Part shown: piece after piece, positions 19,958-27,447 of the stretch | How the letters are laid out: the number at the start of each line of letters is the position of its first letter | Numbering within the stretch: position 1 is the first letter of the stretch | Source: Lewinellaceae bacterium | GTDB lineage: Bacteria > Bacteroidota > Bacteroidia > Chitinophagales > Saprospiraceae | Direction of reading: 5' to 3' | Assembly (NCBI GenBank): GCA_016712415.1 | Contig: JADJRC010000014.1 | Location: 186,001 to 250,000 of the forward strand | DNA length: 64,000 bases | The notes under the pieces: generated by a model | Told to the model about the DNA's origin: nothing | What the model saw: the letters and a program-made list of their open reading frames with translations, nothing else | The model's database searches: none | Translations under genes and position numbers: made by a program

Positions 19958-20257
19958 TTATTCAATATCCTCATACAACCGCAGCCTGTTTTTTAGCGCA
20001 ATGATCTCGTCTTGCAAACTTGTGATGCGTTCCAACAACAACGCTACCGTTTCAATACCCTCCACATTGATATTGAATTCGGCGTACAGGCGCACGAATT
20101 TTTCCAACTGCGGCAATTCATCCCCGTAGATATATACGCTTGTTTCATCCCTGGTCAATTCGATCAACCCGATTTGTTGCAGTGCGTGGATAAATGTCTG
20201 ATCGATGCCGTGACAGACACAAAATTCATCAACAGATATCAAATTTGCTGTGTTCAT
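19958..20257 (-). CDS. cbpM: CbpM-like chaperone modulator (MerR-like)
   Basis: The 99-residue protein begins LISVDEFCVCHGIDQTFIHAL and continues IGLIELTRDETSVYIYGDELPQLEKFVRLYAEFNINVEGIE, the arrangement of CbpM: a MerR-like helical domain then a C-terminal coiled helix (TVALLLERITSLQDEIIALKN). In E. coli, CbpM binds the J domain of CbpA and inhibits it. The gene lies directly behind a cbpA-like gene with three bases between them, strongly supporting the assignment. Confidence 0.88.
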   Translation of the reverse strand: MNTANLISVDEFCVCHGIDQTFIHALQQIGLIELTRDETSVYIYGDELPQLEKFVRLYAEFNINVEGIETVALLLERITSLQDEIIALKNRLRLYEDIE

Positions 20258-20260
20258 GGT

Positions 20261-21151
20261 TCACATTTTTGATAGTTCGGTAAACAACGCTTTTTGCCTG
20301 TCTGTCAAATTGGTCGGGATCCGAATGGCATAAGTGACGAACAGATCGCCGAACCGGCCTTCCTGCTTATACACAGGAAAGCCTTTTCCCTTTAGTTTGA
20401 CGACGGTACCGTTTTGTGTTTCCGGCTTTACCTTGACCTTTATCTTTTCGTTCAGTACATTGATGATGATCTCCCCACCCAGCACGGCGGTATACAGGTC
20501 CAGGTCGACAGTCGTGTATAAATTATTGTCCAGCCGTTTTACCGTAGGATGGTTGGCAATGGAAAAGGTGATATAGAGATCCCCGTTCGGTCCGCCATTC
20601 ACACCGGGGCCTCCATGCCCGGCGATTTTGATGACTTGTCCGTTTTCTATACCGGCGGGGATCGTAATGCGTATATTTTTCCCGTTGACGGTAAGCGTTT
20701 GTTTGTGGGTTTGGGCGGCATCTATGAGTTGAAGTTGCAACTCGGCATGGTAGTCTTCGCCCCTGAACCGCACCTGGCTGCGCCGCTCCCTTCCGGCTCC
20801 GGCGCCGAACATCGCTTCAAAAAAATCGGAAAAATCGCCTTCAGATGCTGATCCGGAATACCGCGACCGTTGCGAACCGGCCCCTTGTTGCTGCTGCCGT
20901 TGTCTGGCTTGTTCAAAGGCTTCGGCGTGTTCCCAGTCCTTGCCATACAGATCGTATTTTTTTCGCTTTTCCGGGTCGCTGAGCACCTCGTTGGCTTCAT
21001 TGATCTGCTGGAATTTCCGCTGGGCCTCCTTGTCATTGGGGTTCAGGTCCGGGTGGTACTGTTTGGCCAGTTTCCGGTAGGCATCCTTAATGTCTTTCGG
21101 TGTCGCTGTTTTATCCAGCCCCAAAATTTTGTAGTAATCTATGAAGGTCAT
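20261..21151 (-). CDS. cbpA: CbpA-type DnaJ co-chaperone
   Basis: The 296-residue protein has an N-terminal J domain (residues 1-68) with the HPD motif in AKQYHPDLNPNDKEAQRKF. A Gly/Ser/Gln-rich linker follows, and no zinc-finger domain is present, which makes it CbpA-like rather than DnaJ. The C-terminal substrate-binding domains show KNIRITIPAGIENGQVIKI and GGPNGDLYITFSIANHP, typical of CTDI/II. It should stimulate DnaK ATPase and deliver substrates. The modulator gene cbpM follows at once, forming a two-gene operon. Confidence 0.93.
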   Translation of the reverse strand: MTFIDYYKILGLDKTATPKDIKDAYRKLAKQYHPDLNPNDKEAQRKFQQINEANEVLSDPEKRKKYDLYGKDWEHAEAFEQARQRQQQQGAGSQRSRYSGSASEGDFSDFFEAMFGAGAGRERRSQVRFRGEDYHAELQLQLIDAAQTHKQTLTVNGKNIRITIPAGIENGQVIKIAGHGGPGVNGGPNGDLYITFSIANHPTVKRLDNNLYTTVDLDLYTAVLGGEIIINVLNEKIKVKVKPETQNGTVVKLKGKGFPVYKQEGRFGDLFVTYAIRIPTNLTDRQKALFTELSKM

Positions 21152-21182
21152 TGTTGTGGTATTTATCGGTCATCAGCAGTAC

Positions 21183-21252
21183 AGTACACCGGACTTCCAA
21201 GTCCGGTGAGGCGATACTGAAACAGTACAACGGACTTCCAAGTCCGTTGTAC
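21183..21252. repeat. Two REP-like palindromes (GGACTTCCAAGTCC core)
   Basis: The first palindrome (about 21186-21209) is CACCGGACTTCCAAGTCCGG; the second (21225-21252) runs GTACAACGGACTT to its mirror. They lie just upstream of cbpA. The same core recurs near 23.9, 44.7 and 53.7 kb. Confidence 0.8.
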
Positions 21253-21275
21253 GGCGGGTGTACGGCAAGTGCAAA

Positions 21276-21458
21276 TCAGGCGCCCAGCGTCTTCAGCGCC
21301 TCATAAACAAGAAAAGCCGGCCAAAAGATCGCTTTCACACACCCCCAAACACCCATCCAGAACCCGGTGGCGTAGTAAAGATAGTAAACGAGCGCGCCGA
21401 TGAACCCCATTCCATAAACAGGATTGTTGGGCGCATGTTGCTGAATCGTTTTTTTCAT
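21276..21458 (-). CDS. Small membrane protein of unknown function
   Basis: The 60-residue product has two hydrophobic segments: about residues 13-37 (VYGMGFIGALVYYLYYATGF) and about 38-55 (VWGCVKAIFWPAFLVYEAL). The basic N-terminus (MKKTIQQH) suggests inner-membrane insertion. The sequence is well ordered and rich in aromatic residues, as in conserved small membrane proteins, so it is kept despite its size. It precedes the REP palindromes and the chaperone operon on the same strand; its role is unknown. Confidence 0.6.
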   Translation of the reverse strand: MKKTIQQHAPNNPVYGMGFIGALVYYLYYATGFWMGVWGCVKAIFWPAFLVYEALKTLGA

Positions 21459-21562
21459 GTTGATGGTTTTGAAAAATTATCCCGAGCGGAAGCAGATTAA
21501 CTGCAAAGGTGCGCTCAAACCAAAAGGCGGAGGATGATCCCGGTCAAAACGACCGATGATGT

Positions 21563-21790
21563 GGGAAGGGGGTCGCTCTACTGAAAGACGCCACACAACT
21601 GCTGGTACGCGCCAGGATGAAATCGTCGCCACAATGGGCCGAATGGCTGGCCGGCAACGTTATTTATCCGCCGGTACACGGCCTGATGAAAGGGGTACAA
21701 CTGAATACCATCAAACAAATTGCGGAACGCGACGCGCAGTTTCGAGCGGCAGAAGTGGCGTATTCAAAACCATTATTGCCCCAGGCCTAA
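21563..21790 (+). pseudogene. Possible C-terminal gene remnant, unidentified
   Basis: A frame without a start codon reads VALLKDATQLLVRARM, then PQWAEWLAGNVIYPPVHGLM and ends with LLPQA at a TAA (21788-21790). Codon choice looks coding and the composition is protein-like, but no family is recognised. There is no upstream part of the gene, so it may be the 3' remnant of a deleted gene. Confidence 0.25.
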
Positions 21791-21834
21791 CATAGAGCAT
21801 TAAATGTATCCGCTTGTTGTGTCCCGGTTCTACC

Positions 21835-22857
21835 CTATTTGATTCCAAGTGCTTTTTCAATGGCTCCATCCAGTTCTTTACCCCATAAATACTTCCCAAT
21901 AATAATCCCGTTTTGATCAATCAGAAAATTATCCGGTATTGCATTTACCCCGTATATCATTCCTGCCGTACTGTTTCGCCCTTTGAGGTCGCTGACATGA
22001 TGCCACGTCAGGCTATCCGAAAATATGGCTTTTTTCCAGTCGCCCGCTGAAAAGTCCAGCGACACGGCAAAAATTTCAAACCCATGCTTGTGGTATTTTT
22101 TATAGGTCCTCAACAGATCAGGGTTCTGCTTTCTACACGGGCCACACCAGGAGGCCCAGAATTCCAGTAGCGTAACACGTCCCAGGTTTTCGGACAATCT
22201 GACGACCTTCCCATTGGTGTCCTTCATTTCAACATCATCATATCGATCCCCGACTGAATGGTCCCGGTTGAGTTGAAGATATTTTGATACGATCCGGCCG
22301 TCTTCAGATGCCTTGTTTGCAACGGTAAAATGCTCATACAATTCCCCGACCTTGCTTCTGTCCCATTCGGGAGCATAACCGGCCAGCATGGAGGCACTCA
22401 CCCTGCTGTCGGGGTATTCCCGGATAAATTCCATCGCAATATGCTCAATTGCTTCTTCCGACGCTGCTGATTTCATCCGGGCCAGGCATATTTCCAGTTC
22501 ATCCTGCGTTTTTGAACCGCTTATCCGCGCATCGTTAAAAGTCGTTTGGGATGCGTCAAATGTCATCTCAGCGCTTTCTATCCAGAGGGGTTTGAATCCG
22601 GACATATCCTTCGTGTGCAGGTAAAAATACGTGGGCGAGGAGGCCAGTTGGCCGTCCAGGCGAAAGGCGTTGTTTTGCACGGCGATCGAATCAAAGATCA
22701 TATTGGTCCGGGTACCGGTCAAATACAACACGGTTCCATCCGGCATATTGTTCGTTTTGCCGGTAAGGGTGAAGCGATTTGCCTCCGGGGTCCTGGCCGT
22801 CTCCCGGCAGGCAATAAGCGGCAAAAGGAAGGAAAAAGCGTATATCAGTTTTTTCAT
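21835..22857 (-). CDS. TlpA/ResA-like thioredoxin-fold lipoprotein with DUF4369 domain
   Basis: The 340-residue protein opens with a lipoprotein signal (FSFLLPLIACRE, lipobox cysteine near residue 17). Residues about 25-120 resemble the DUF4369 beta domain often fused to thioredoxins in Bacteroidota (FTLTGKTNNMPDGTVLYL). The C-terminal thioredoxin domain carries EFWASWCGPCRKQNPDLLR, with the redox pair Cys-Gly-Pro-Cys near residue 235, and the later cis-proline segment AIPDNFLIDQNG. It is probably an envelope thiol:disulfide oxidoreductase that reduces a specific partner. The gene stands alone; between 22858 and 23162 I see no gene. Confidence 0.9.
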   Translation of the reverse strand: MKKLIYAFSFLLPLIACRETARTPEANRFTLTGKTNNMPDGTVLYLTGTRTNMIFDSIAVQNNAFRLDGQLASSPTYFYLHTKDMSGFKPLWIESAEMTFDASQTTFNDARISGSKTQDELEICLARMKSAASEEAIEHIAMEFIREYPDSRVSASMLAGYAPEWDRSKVGELYEHFTVANKASEDGRIVSKYLQLNRDHSVGDRYDDVEMKDTNGKVVRLSENLGRVTLLEFWASWCGPCRKQNPDLLRTYKKYHKHGFEIFAVSLDFSAGDWKKAIFSDSLTWHHVSDLKGRNSTAGMIYGVNAIPDNFLIDQNGIIIGKYLWGKELDGAIEKALGIK

Positions 22858-23162
22858 ACCCCTCTAACGATTTCCGGCGAAGTTCGCTGCTATACCCGGC
22901 GGAAAGCGGTTTGCGGAAATGGCTCATCTAAGAGCGTGTTTAAATTTCATTACTCGTTTTTTAGTGGTTGAACACGATTGCCTGAGCCGGCTTGTGCTTC
23001 GTTTGCACTTTCCAGTAAATGGTGAAAGGTACATTTTCGGTCTTCGCTGTATATCTTTGGTTCTGCCTTTCAAGGAGCAGGCTAAATATTTTCTTTTATA
23101 TTTTTCCGGTTTTTATCCTCTCGGTCCCCTTTCATGTGTCTTCCAACAACCAAAAATGAAAA

Positions 23163-23837
23163 ATGAAAAACCCATACGCTTACATTTTAACGCTGTTATC
23201 ATCTGCAGAGCGCAGAACCAATGTCTACAACAACATAATCCCATATCTGGAGCAGGGTCGATTTGAAATATACCCGGCCATCGACGCCAGGACAAACGAA
23301 CTCGAGTTTTTTCGCGAAAAGCATCCTGAGGTAAATCGAATAAGCCTTACCGATCCTGAAGACGGCGATCTCCGCACGAGAATGGCATTGATATACGGGT
23401 TTTCCAGAATTCTTGAAGACGTTCGGAGTAAAAACAGGAATAGTTTTATCTTTTTTGAAGATGACGCGGTATTGTTACCCGATTTTTATGATAACCTTCG
23501 GAAGGCCATGCAGCAAACACCTCAGGGATGGGACGTCCTGAAACTCCATTGTTGCAGGCAGCCGTTAAATACCGGCGCAGTAATGGAAGTCGCCGAATAC
23601 CCCGATTCTTTTGGCGGGTCGTTCTATGGGACGGATGCCCTGATATTCTCTGATTCGGGTATTGCTAAAACAATCAAGCTCCTTTATAATTCAGAATTGC
23701 GGGGAATAGATTCTTTGGTACATGACGTCGGTATACGAGCCGGTGCGCTAAACGGTTACTACGTAAATAACACGATTTGCGCCCATCAACATGGATTTCT
23801 GAAGACAACGGGGATTGGAAAACGTTATGGTTATTAG
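23163..23837 (+). CDS. Glycosyltransferase family 25-like protein
   Basis: The 224-residue protein starts YAYILTLLSSAERRTNVYNNI, resembling the GT25 opening in which an I-N-L-like strand is followed by an S/D-X-R-R motif. A mid-region FIFFEDDAVLLPDFYDNLRKAM matches the acidic EDD motif of GT25 (LOS galactosyltransferase) enzymes, and GTDALIFSDSGIAK corresponds to the A-Y-L-I-S-like strand. Family members transfer sugars to lipooligosaccharide or protein. The match is partial and no other glycan genes are nearby, so the acceptor is unknown. No signal peptide is present. Confidence 0.6.
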   Translation: MKNPYAYILTLLSSAERRTNVYNNIIPYLEQGRFEIYPAIDARTNELEFFREKHPEVNRISLTDPEDGDLRTRMALIYGFSRILEDVRSKNRNSFIFFEDDAVLLPDFYDNLRKAMQQTPQGWDVLKLHCCRQPLNTGAVMEVAEYPDSFGGSFYGTDALIFSDSGIAKTIKLLYNSELRGIDSLVHDVGIRAGALNGYYVNNTICAHQHGFLKTTGIGKRYGY

Positions 23838-23884
23838 CCTTGTTAACAAGTGCGTTACCAACGCATAAGGTGCGACAAGATGTA

Positions 23885-23906
23885 CGCCGGACTTCCAGGT
23901 CCGGCG
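23885..23906. repeat. REP-like palindrome (GGACTTCCAGGTCC core)
   Basis: CGCCGGACTTCCAGGTCCGG follows TGTA, in the same family as the palindromes near 21.2, 44.7 and 53.7 kb. It lies between the convergent GT25-like and DinB-like genes, a usual site for REP elements. Confidence 0.7.
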
Positions 23907-23955
23907 CCTCGCGCGATGCTTCAACGGACCCGGAATATTGATGATATTGGAAACC

Positions 23956-24456
23956 TTATCGCTCTTTTTCCAATTCCTTAATCATCTTTTTGATCAAAGC
24001 AATTTGCCCCAAATGATAGTAACTGTGTTCAATCATGCCTTCAATATTCCTTCGATAATTACCGTATTTATCCTCTATGAAAACGGCGTCCAGTTGTTCA
24101 TCAGACATGCGTTCAACATGATCGGCAAATTTCTCTGCATTGGCCCACATCTCCGCCAACATCTTTTCCCATGATGCCTCTGAATTTATCGGAGGAAGAT
24201 CAAAACTGAATTTATCACGGATTTCAAGCGCCCCTCCTTCGAAAACGTTTAAAATTCCCGCTATGTAATAATTAATGTGGTAGGTCAGCGCCGCAATAGT
24301 GTTTAAGGACCCGATTTTGCTTGTCGCCTGCTTCAAGGTAACATCTGACAACTGGTCCTTGTAATTTGTATTGGCGATCCATGTGCCGTTTAGAAGGACC
24401 TCCCTAAATCGGCTTGCAATTTGACTTGAATGTTCCATTTCGTGATGATTGTGCAT
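23956..24456 (-). CDS. DinB-like four-helix protein
   Basis: The 166-residue protein shows helical segments with regularly placed histidines: one in ALTYHINYYIAGILNVFEG, then WANAEKFADHVERMSDEQL, and finally MIEHSYYHLGQIALIKKMI. Three His in such positions are typical of the DinB/DUF1572 metal-binding four-helix bundle. In Bacteroidota these are often thiol-dependent or stress-linked enzymes of undefined substrate. A second ATG at 24438 may be the true start. The region just upstream (24459-24562) is a MITE-like repeat, so promoter sequences may derive from it. Confidence 0.72.
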   Translation of the reverse strand: MHNHHEMEHSSQIASRFREVLLNGTWIANTNYKDQLSDVTLKQATSKIGSLNTIAALTYHINYYIAGILNVFEGGALEIRDKFSFDLPPINSEASWEKMLAEMWANAEKFADHVERMSDEQLDAVFIEDKYGNYRRNIEGMIEHSYYHLGQIALIKKMIKELEKER

Positions 24457-24458
24457 TA

Positions 24459-24562
24459 TATACCGGAATTCTCCGAATTTAAGAATTTACAGAATTACAG
24501 TGCATTAAAAAATCATTGTGTTGTTGGGGCTTATTTTCGCAAACCACTTTACTTTGAGTATA
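24459..24562 (-). repeat. MITE-like repeat, full inverted copy
   Basis: The copy begins TATACCGGAATTC and ends CTTTGAGTATA, the reverse complement of the layout at 18383-18484, about 104 bp. It sits directly upstream of the DinB-like gene. The remaining 24563-24829 shows no gene. Confidence 0.75.
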
Positions 24563-24829
24563 ACCGTACAACAAGCCCGACCACTCCTCCCGACATTCAT
24601 CGAACAAATCTACAAATCCGTATCTATTCTGCAACGGTCAATAAGTCATCACCATATCCCGCACTCGCGCAAGGCGATGCCCCTTCCCCTCAAGTCATTA
24701 AACCGTTGTTTCAGCCATGCAGCAACCCGAAGATGTTGGCAATATTTGACATCATCCCCAAAAAGCATGGGCAGGATACAGGCAGTGTCTTAATTTTACC
24801 ACCCGATATTTCACAAAACAAAACCACCT

Positions 24830-26356
24830 ATGATACACTACCTCGGCGCCGGACTATTTGTGCTGCTTACCCTGCGTGTTTCCGGTCAGGATTTCAACAG
24901 ACCGACGCCCAACAATGTACCGGCTTACGAGTTTGTCCAATTCGACAGCGCCAACACCGGGTTCTACCTGACTACTCCCTTCAAACTCGGACTCAACGCC
25001 AACGACCCTGCATTCAGTATCCCGAAAGCCCTCATGATCCTGGATGCCGACGGCTACCTGGCCTGGTATATGATTGTCAATGCACAAAATGTGCTCGATT
25101 TCAAGTATATCCCCGCACTTCAGGCGTATTCTTTTATTAAATACCACGACCCGGCAGACACACAATTCATGATCATGGATCAATCTTTCCAACTGATCGA
25201 CTCGTTCACTACGACAAACGGCATCCTCCCCGACGTTCACGATTTCCAGGCCACAGCCAACCAGACTTACCTGCTGTCCGGCATTCGGGACAGCATCCTT
25301 GACCTCAGTTCCCTGGTAATCAACGGAATGCCCGGCGCCCCGCAAACCCACACACTGGGTTTCGTGGTGCAGGAACAGGATGAAGACCACAACGTCCTTT
25401 TTCAATGGGACAGCAACGACCATATTCCTCCCGGAAAGGGCTATACAGAATATGGATATAATCCCCAGGCCTTTGACTATTGCCACGGCAATGCTATCGA
25501 GGAGGAACAGGATGGCGGTCTGCTGCTGTCGTTCCGCAACCTGAATGCGGTGTATAAAATCGCCCGTCCAGGCGGACAAATCCTCTGGGAACTGGGTGGA
25601 AAATCCAGCTCATTTTCCTTTTCCAACGACCCCGGCTTCAGCGCCCAGCACGACATCCGCCGCCTGCCCAACGGCAACATCACCCTGTTTGACAACGCCA
25701 ACATGGCCGCCGCGCCGCCGGTTTCCCGGGCCGTTGAATACAGCCTCGACACCATTAACTGGATCGCCACAAAGGTTTGGGAATTCCGGTACACACCGGG
25801 GTTCCTGAGTCCCGCAATGGGCAACCACCAGACGACTGCCGACCGGCGTCATTTGATCAACTACGGCCTGAATTTCCGGCCCCGCCCCAGTTTTGTGCTG
25901 ACCGACGACGCCGGGAGTCTCCTGTCGGAGCTCTTTTTCCAGGACTCCTTCATGAGTTACCGGTCTTACCTGTTCGATCTGCCGCTGGGCAACGTGCCAC
26001 GACCGGCGATCAATTGCTCGCAGGACAACGGCGTGGTTGTGCTGTCGGCGCCTCCGGGTTATGACCGGTACGAATGGTCCACCGGCGCTCAGACAGCCGG
26101 CATCCAGGTATCGGAACCGGGTACGTATCAGGTCTGGACGAATTACGGCATGGGCATGCTCGGGTCGAAGCCCTTTGTCATCAGCGATTTGAGCCAGGCC
26201 TGTCCGGTTTCCTCGCTTGAAGCAATCGAACCGTCAACCAGCCGGGAGATACTCGGCTATTACGACCTGTTGGGGCGAGTGGTTTCGTTACCCGTCAAAG
26301 GGACGATCTATGCCGTGCGATATGGCGACGGGAGGATGCGGTTGCAGGTTTATTAG
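24830..26356 (+). CDS. Secreted arylsulfotransferase-family protein
   Basis: The 508-residue protein has a signal peptide (GAGLFVLLTLRVSGQ). The body follows the arylsulfotransferase beta-propeller: an early LMILDADGYLAWYM segment, DVHDFQATANQTYLL with the His of the substrate site, the DYCHGNAIEEEQDGGLLLSFRNLNAVYKI block and FSAQHDIRRLPNGNITLFDN, all diagnostic of ASST-like proteins. Residues after about 400 form an Ig-like segment (YEWSTGAQTAGIQVSEPGTY), and the final 45 residues resemble a shortened T9SS tail. A sulfotransferase activity is possible, but many homologues are uncharacterised. Confidence 0.8.
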   Translation: MIHYLGAGLFVLLTLRVSGQDFNRPTPNNVPAYEFVQFDSANTGFYLTTPFKLGLNANDPAFSIPKALMILDADGYLAWYMIVNAQNVLDFKYIPALQAYSFIKYHDPADTQFMIMDQSFQLIDSFTTTNGILPDVHDFQATANQTYLLSGIRDSILDLSSLVINGMPGAPQTHTLGFVVQEQDEDHNVLFQWDSNDHIPPGKGYTEYGYNPQAFDYCHGNAIEEEQDGGLLLSFRNLNAVYKIARPGGQILWELGGKSSSFSFSNDPGFSAQHDIRRLPNGNITLFDNANMAAAPPVSRAVEYSLDTINWIATKVWEFRYTPGFLSPAMGNHQTTADRRHLINYGLNFRPRPSFVLTDDAGSLLSELFFQDSFMSYRSYLFDLPLGNVPRPAINCSQDNGVVVLSAPPGYDRYEWSTGAQTAGIQVSEPGTYQVWTNYGMGMLGSKPFVISDLSQACPVSSLEAIEPSTSREILGYYDLLGRVVSLPVKGTIYAVRYGDGRMRLQVY

Positions 26357-27108
26357 AGCATGTCGGGGTTTGTTTTCGCAAACCAATTTGCTTTGTGTAG
26401 GTAGTTTACTTCAAGTCCCTTTCGAAGCCCTTCTTCTTTCCATCTTCTCCCGAATATTTCAGGAATAGCGTCAATCCTTTCGCGCTCTGCTTCGGGCAAT
26501 TGTTTGTTGAGTTCTTTCACTTGAGCCTCTGTCATATCATAAAGATTGAAAACGTAAAGTGTTAGGGTTTCAAGCAGGATGCCTTCCCGGTTACTGCGGT
26601 AGAAAGGCTTTTTAAAAATAAGGATATTCGTCCAGTTTTCCAGCATTACGCTCTTGTCCCGGGCAAATTTTAACGCTAAAAACAGGTTTCTCAGGTACTC
26701 ACTTTCCACTTTTTCCTCAATGTCCCGGGGCGACATATGACTCAAATCGGTGAGCAGGTAGTGAAAGTTGGGAATGAACGCCTGCCAGTCTTTCGGCAAG
26801 CCCGGAAAATAACTGGTGAAAGACTGTTGTTCCCACTCGCGCACTCCGTGATACACCACGATAGGAATGACAAAAGAGAGCGGGCGTCCGTTTTTGAGAT
26901 CATCTTCCCAGATTTGCATCAGGTAGTCGAGTAACGGAAGATATATCGGCAGGGAGGGAGCATAGCTTTTGTGCTCAAACAGGAAGAGCAAACGCGCCGG
27001 CGCCCCACCTGCCAAGCGCGTTTCGAACAGCACGTCGCTGAAAAAAACCTTGAACACCGCGTCGTGCAGTTTATGATCATTTTTGCGGGGATGTTTTTTG
27101 GCAGGCAT
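26353..27108 (-). CDS. Rpn/YhgA-like nuclease-family protein with an internal deletion
   Basis: The 251-residue protein matches the Rpn (recombination-promoting nuclease, PD-(D/E)XK-related) family: HDAVFKVFFSD at the start, LLFLFEHKSYAPSLPIYLPLLDYLMQIW with the EHKS active-site segment, FVIPIVVYHG, and long C-terminal helices. Full-length relatives carry about 45-50 residues between the FKxxFS motif and the following D(L/V)L segment; here they are adjacent, implying an in-frame deletion. The last codons (NWFAKTNPDML) are encoded by a partial copy of the MITE-like repeat, which supplies the stop. Activity is doubtful. Confidence 0.75.
   Translation of the reverse strand: MPAKKHPRKNDHKLHDAVFKVFFSDVLFETRLAGGAPARLLFLFEHKSYAPSLPIYLPLLDYLMQIWEDDLKNGRPLSFVIPIVVYHGVREWEQQSFTSYFPGLPKDWQAFIPNFHYLLTDLSHMSPRDIEEKVESEYLRNLFLALKFARDKSVMLENWTNILIFKKPFYRSNREGILLETLTLYVFNLYDMTEAQVKELNKQLPEAERERIDAIPEIFGRRWKEEGLRKGLEVNYLHKANWFAKTNPDML
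26354..26400 (-). repeat. Partial MITE-like repeat copy
   Basis: GGGGTTTGTTTTCGCAAACC and the following AATTTGCTTTG equal the inner part of the 104-bp repeat family. It overlaps the 3' end of the Rpn-family gene and defines its final residues. Confidence 0.6.
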
Positions 27109-27230
27109 GCGCGCAAGCGGTTAAGGAAGCGAAGACTACGTGGAAGGAACCGACAGACCATTCCACGCCTGGGCCCCAAAGTGAAAACACGGTTCCCCGC
27201 GCGCACGCGCGACGTTTGTGCGAACATTGT

Positions 27231-27300
27231 GTGCGGAATGCCATTCCGCGATACATCGTTTTTGTGTGCGGAATACCATTCCGCGATACATCGTTTCTAC
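27231..27300. repeat. Paired GCGGAAT-centred palindromes
   Basis: Two units occur in tandem, each GTGTGCGGAAT then GCC or ACC, ATTCCGC and GATACATCGTTT. Their palindromic core matches the tag 3' end and the 14.6-kb tandem array. They sit between the Rpn-family gene and the hybrid sensor kinase gene; otherwise 27109-27447 is empty. Confidence 0.75.
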
Positions 27301-27447
27301 CCCTCGCCCAATTATGCTTCAAGCCTCTGAATGGATCAAGTATTTTCATGGATTGCTGATAATATTGGGCAAGATTGGATGGAAAAGTGGATCGGCCAAA
27401 TACAATTTTTCTCTAATTTTGGGTCAGTTTACAATGCCGGCATACGA

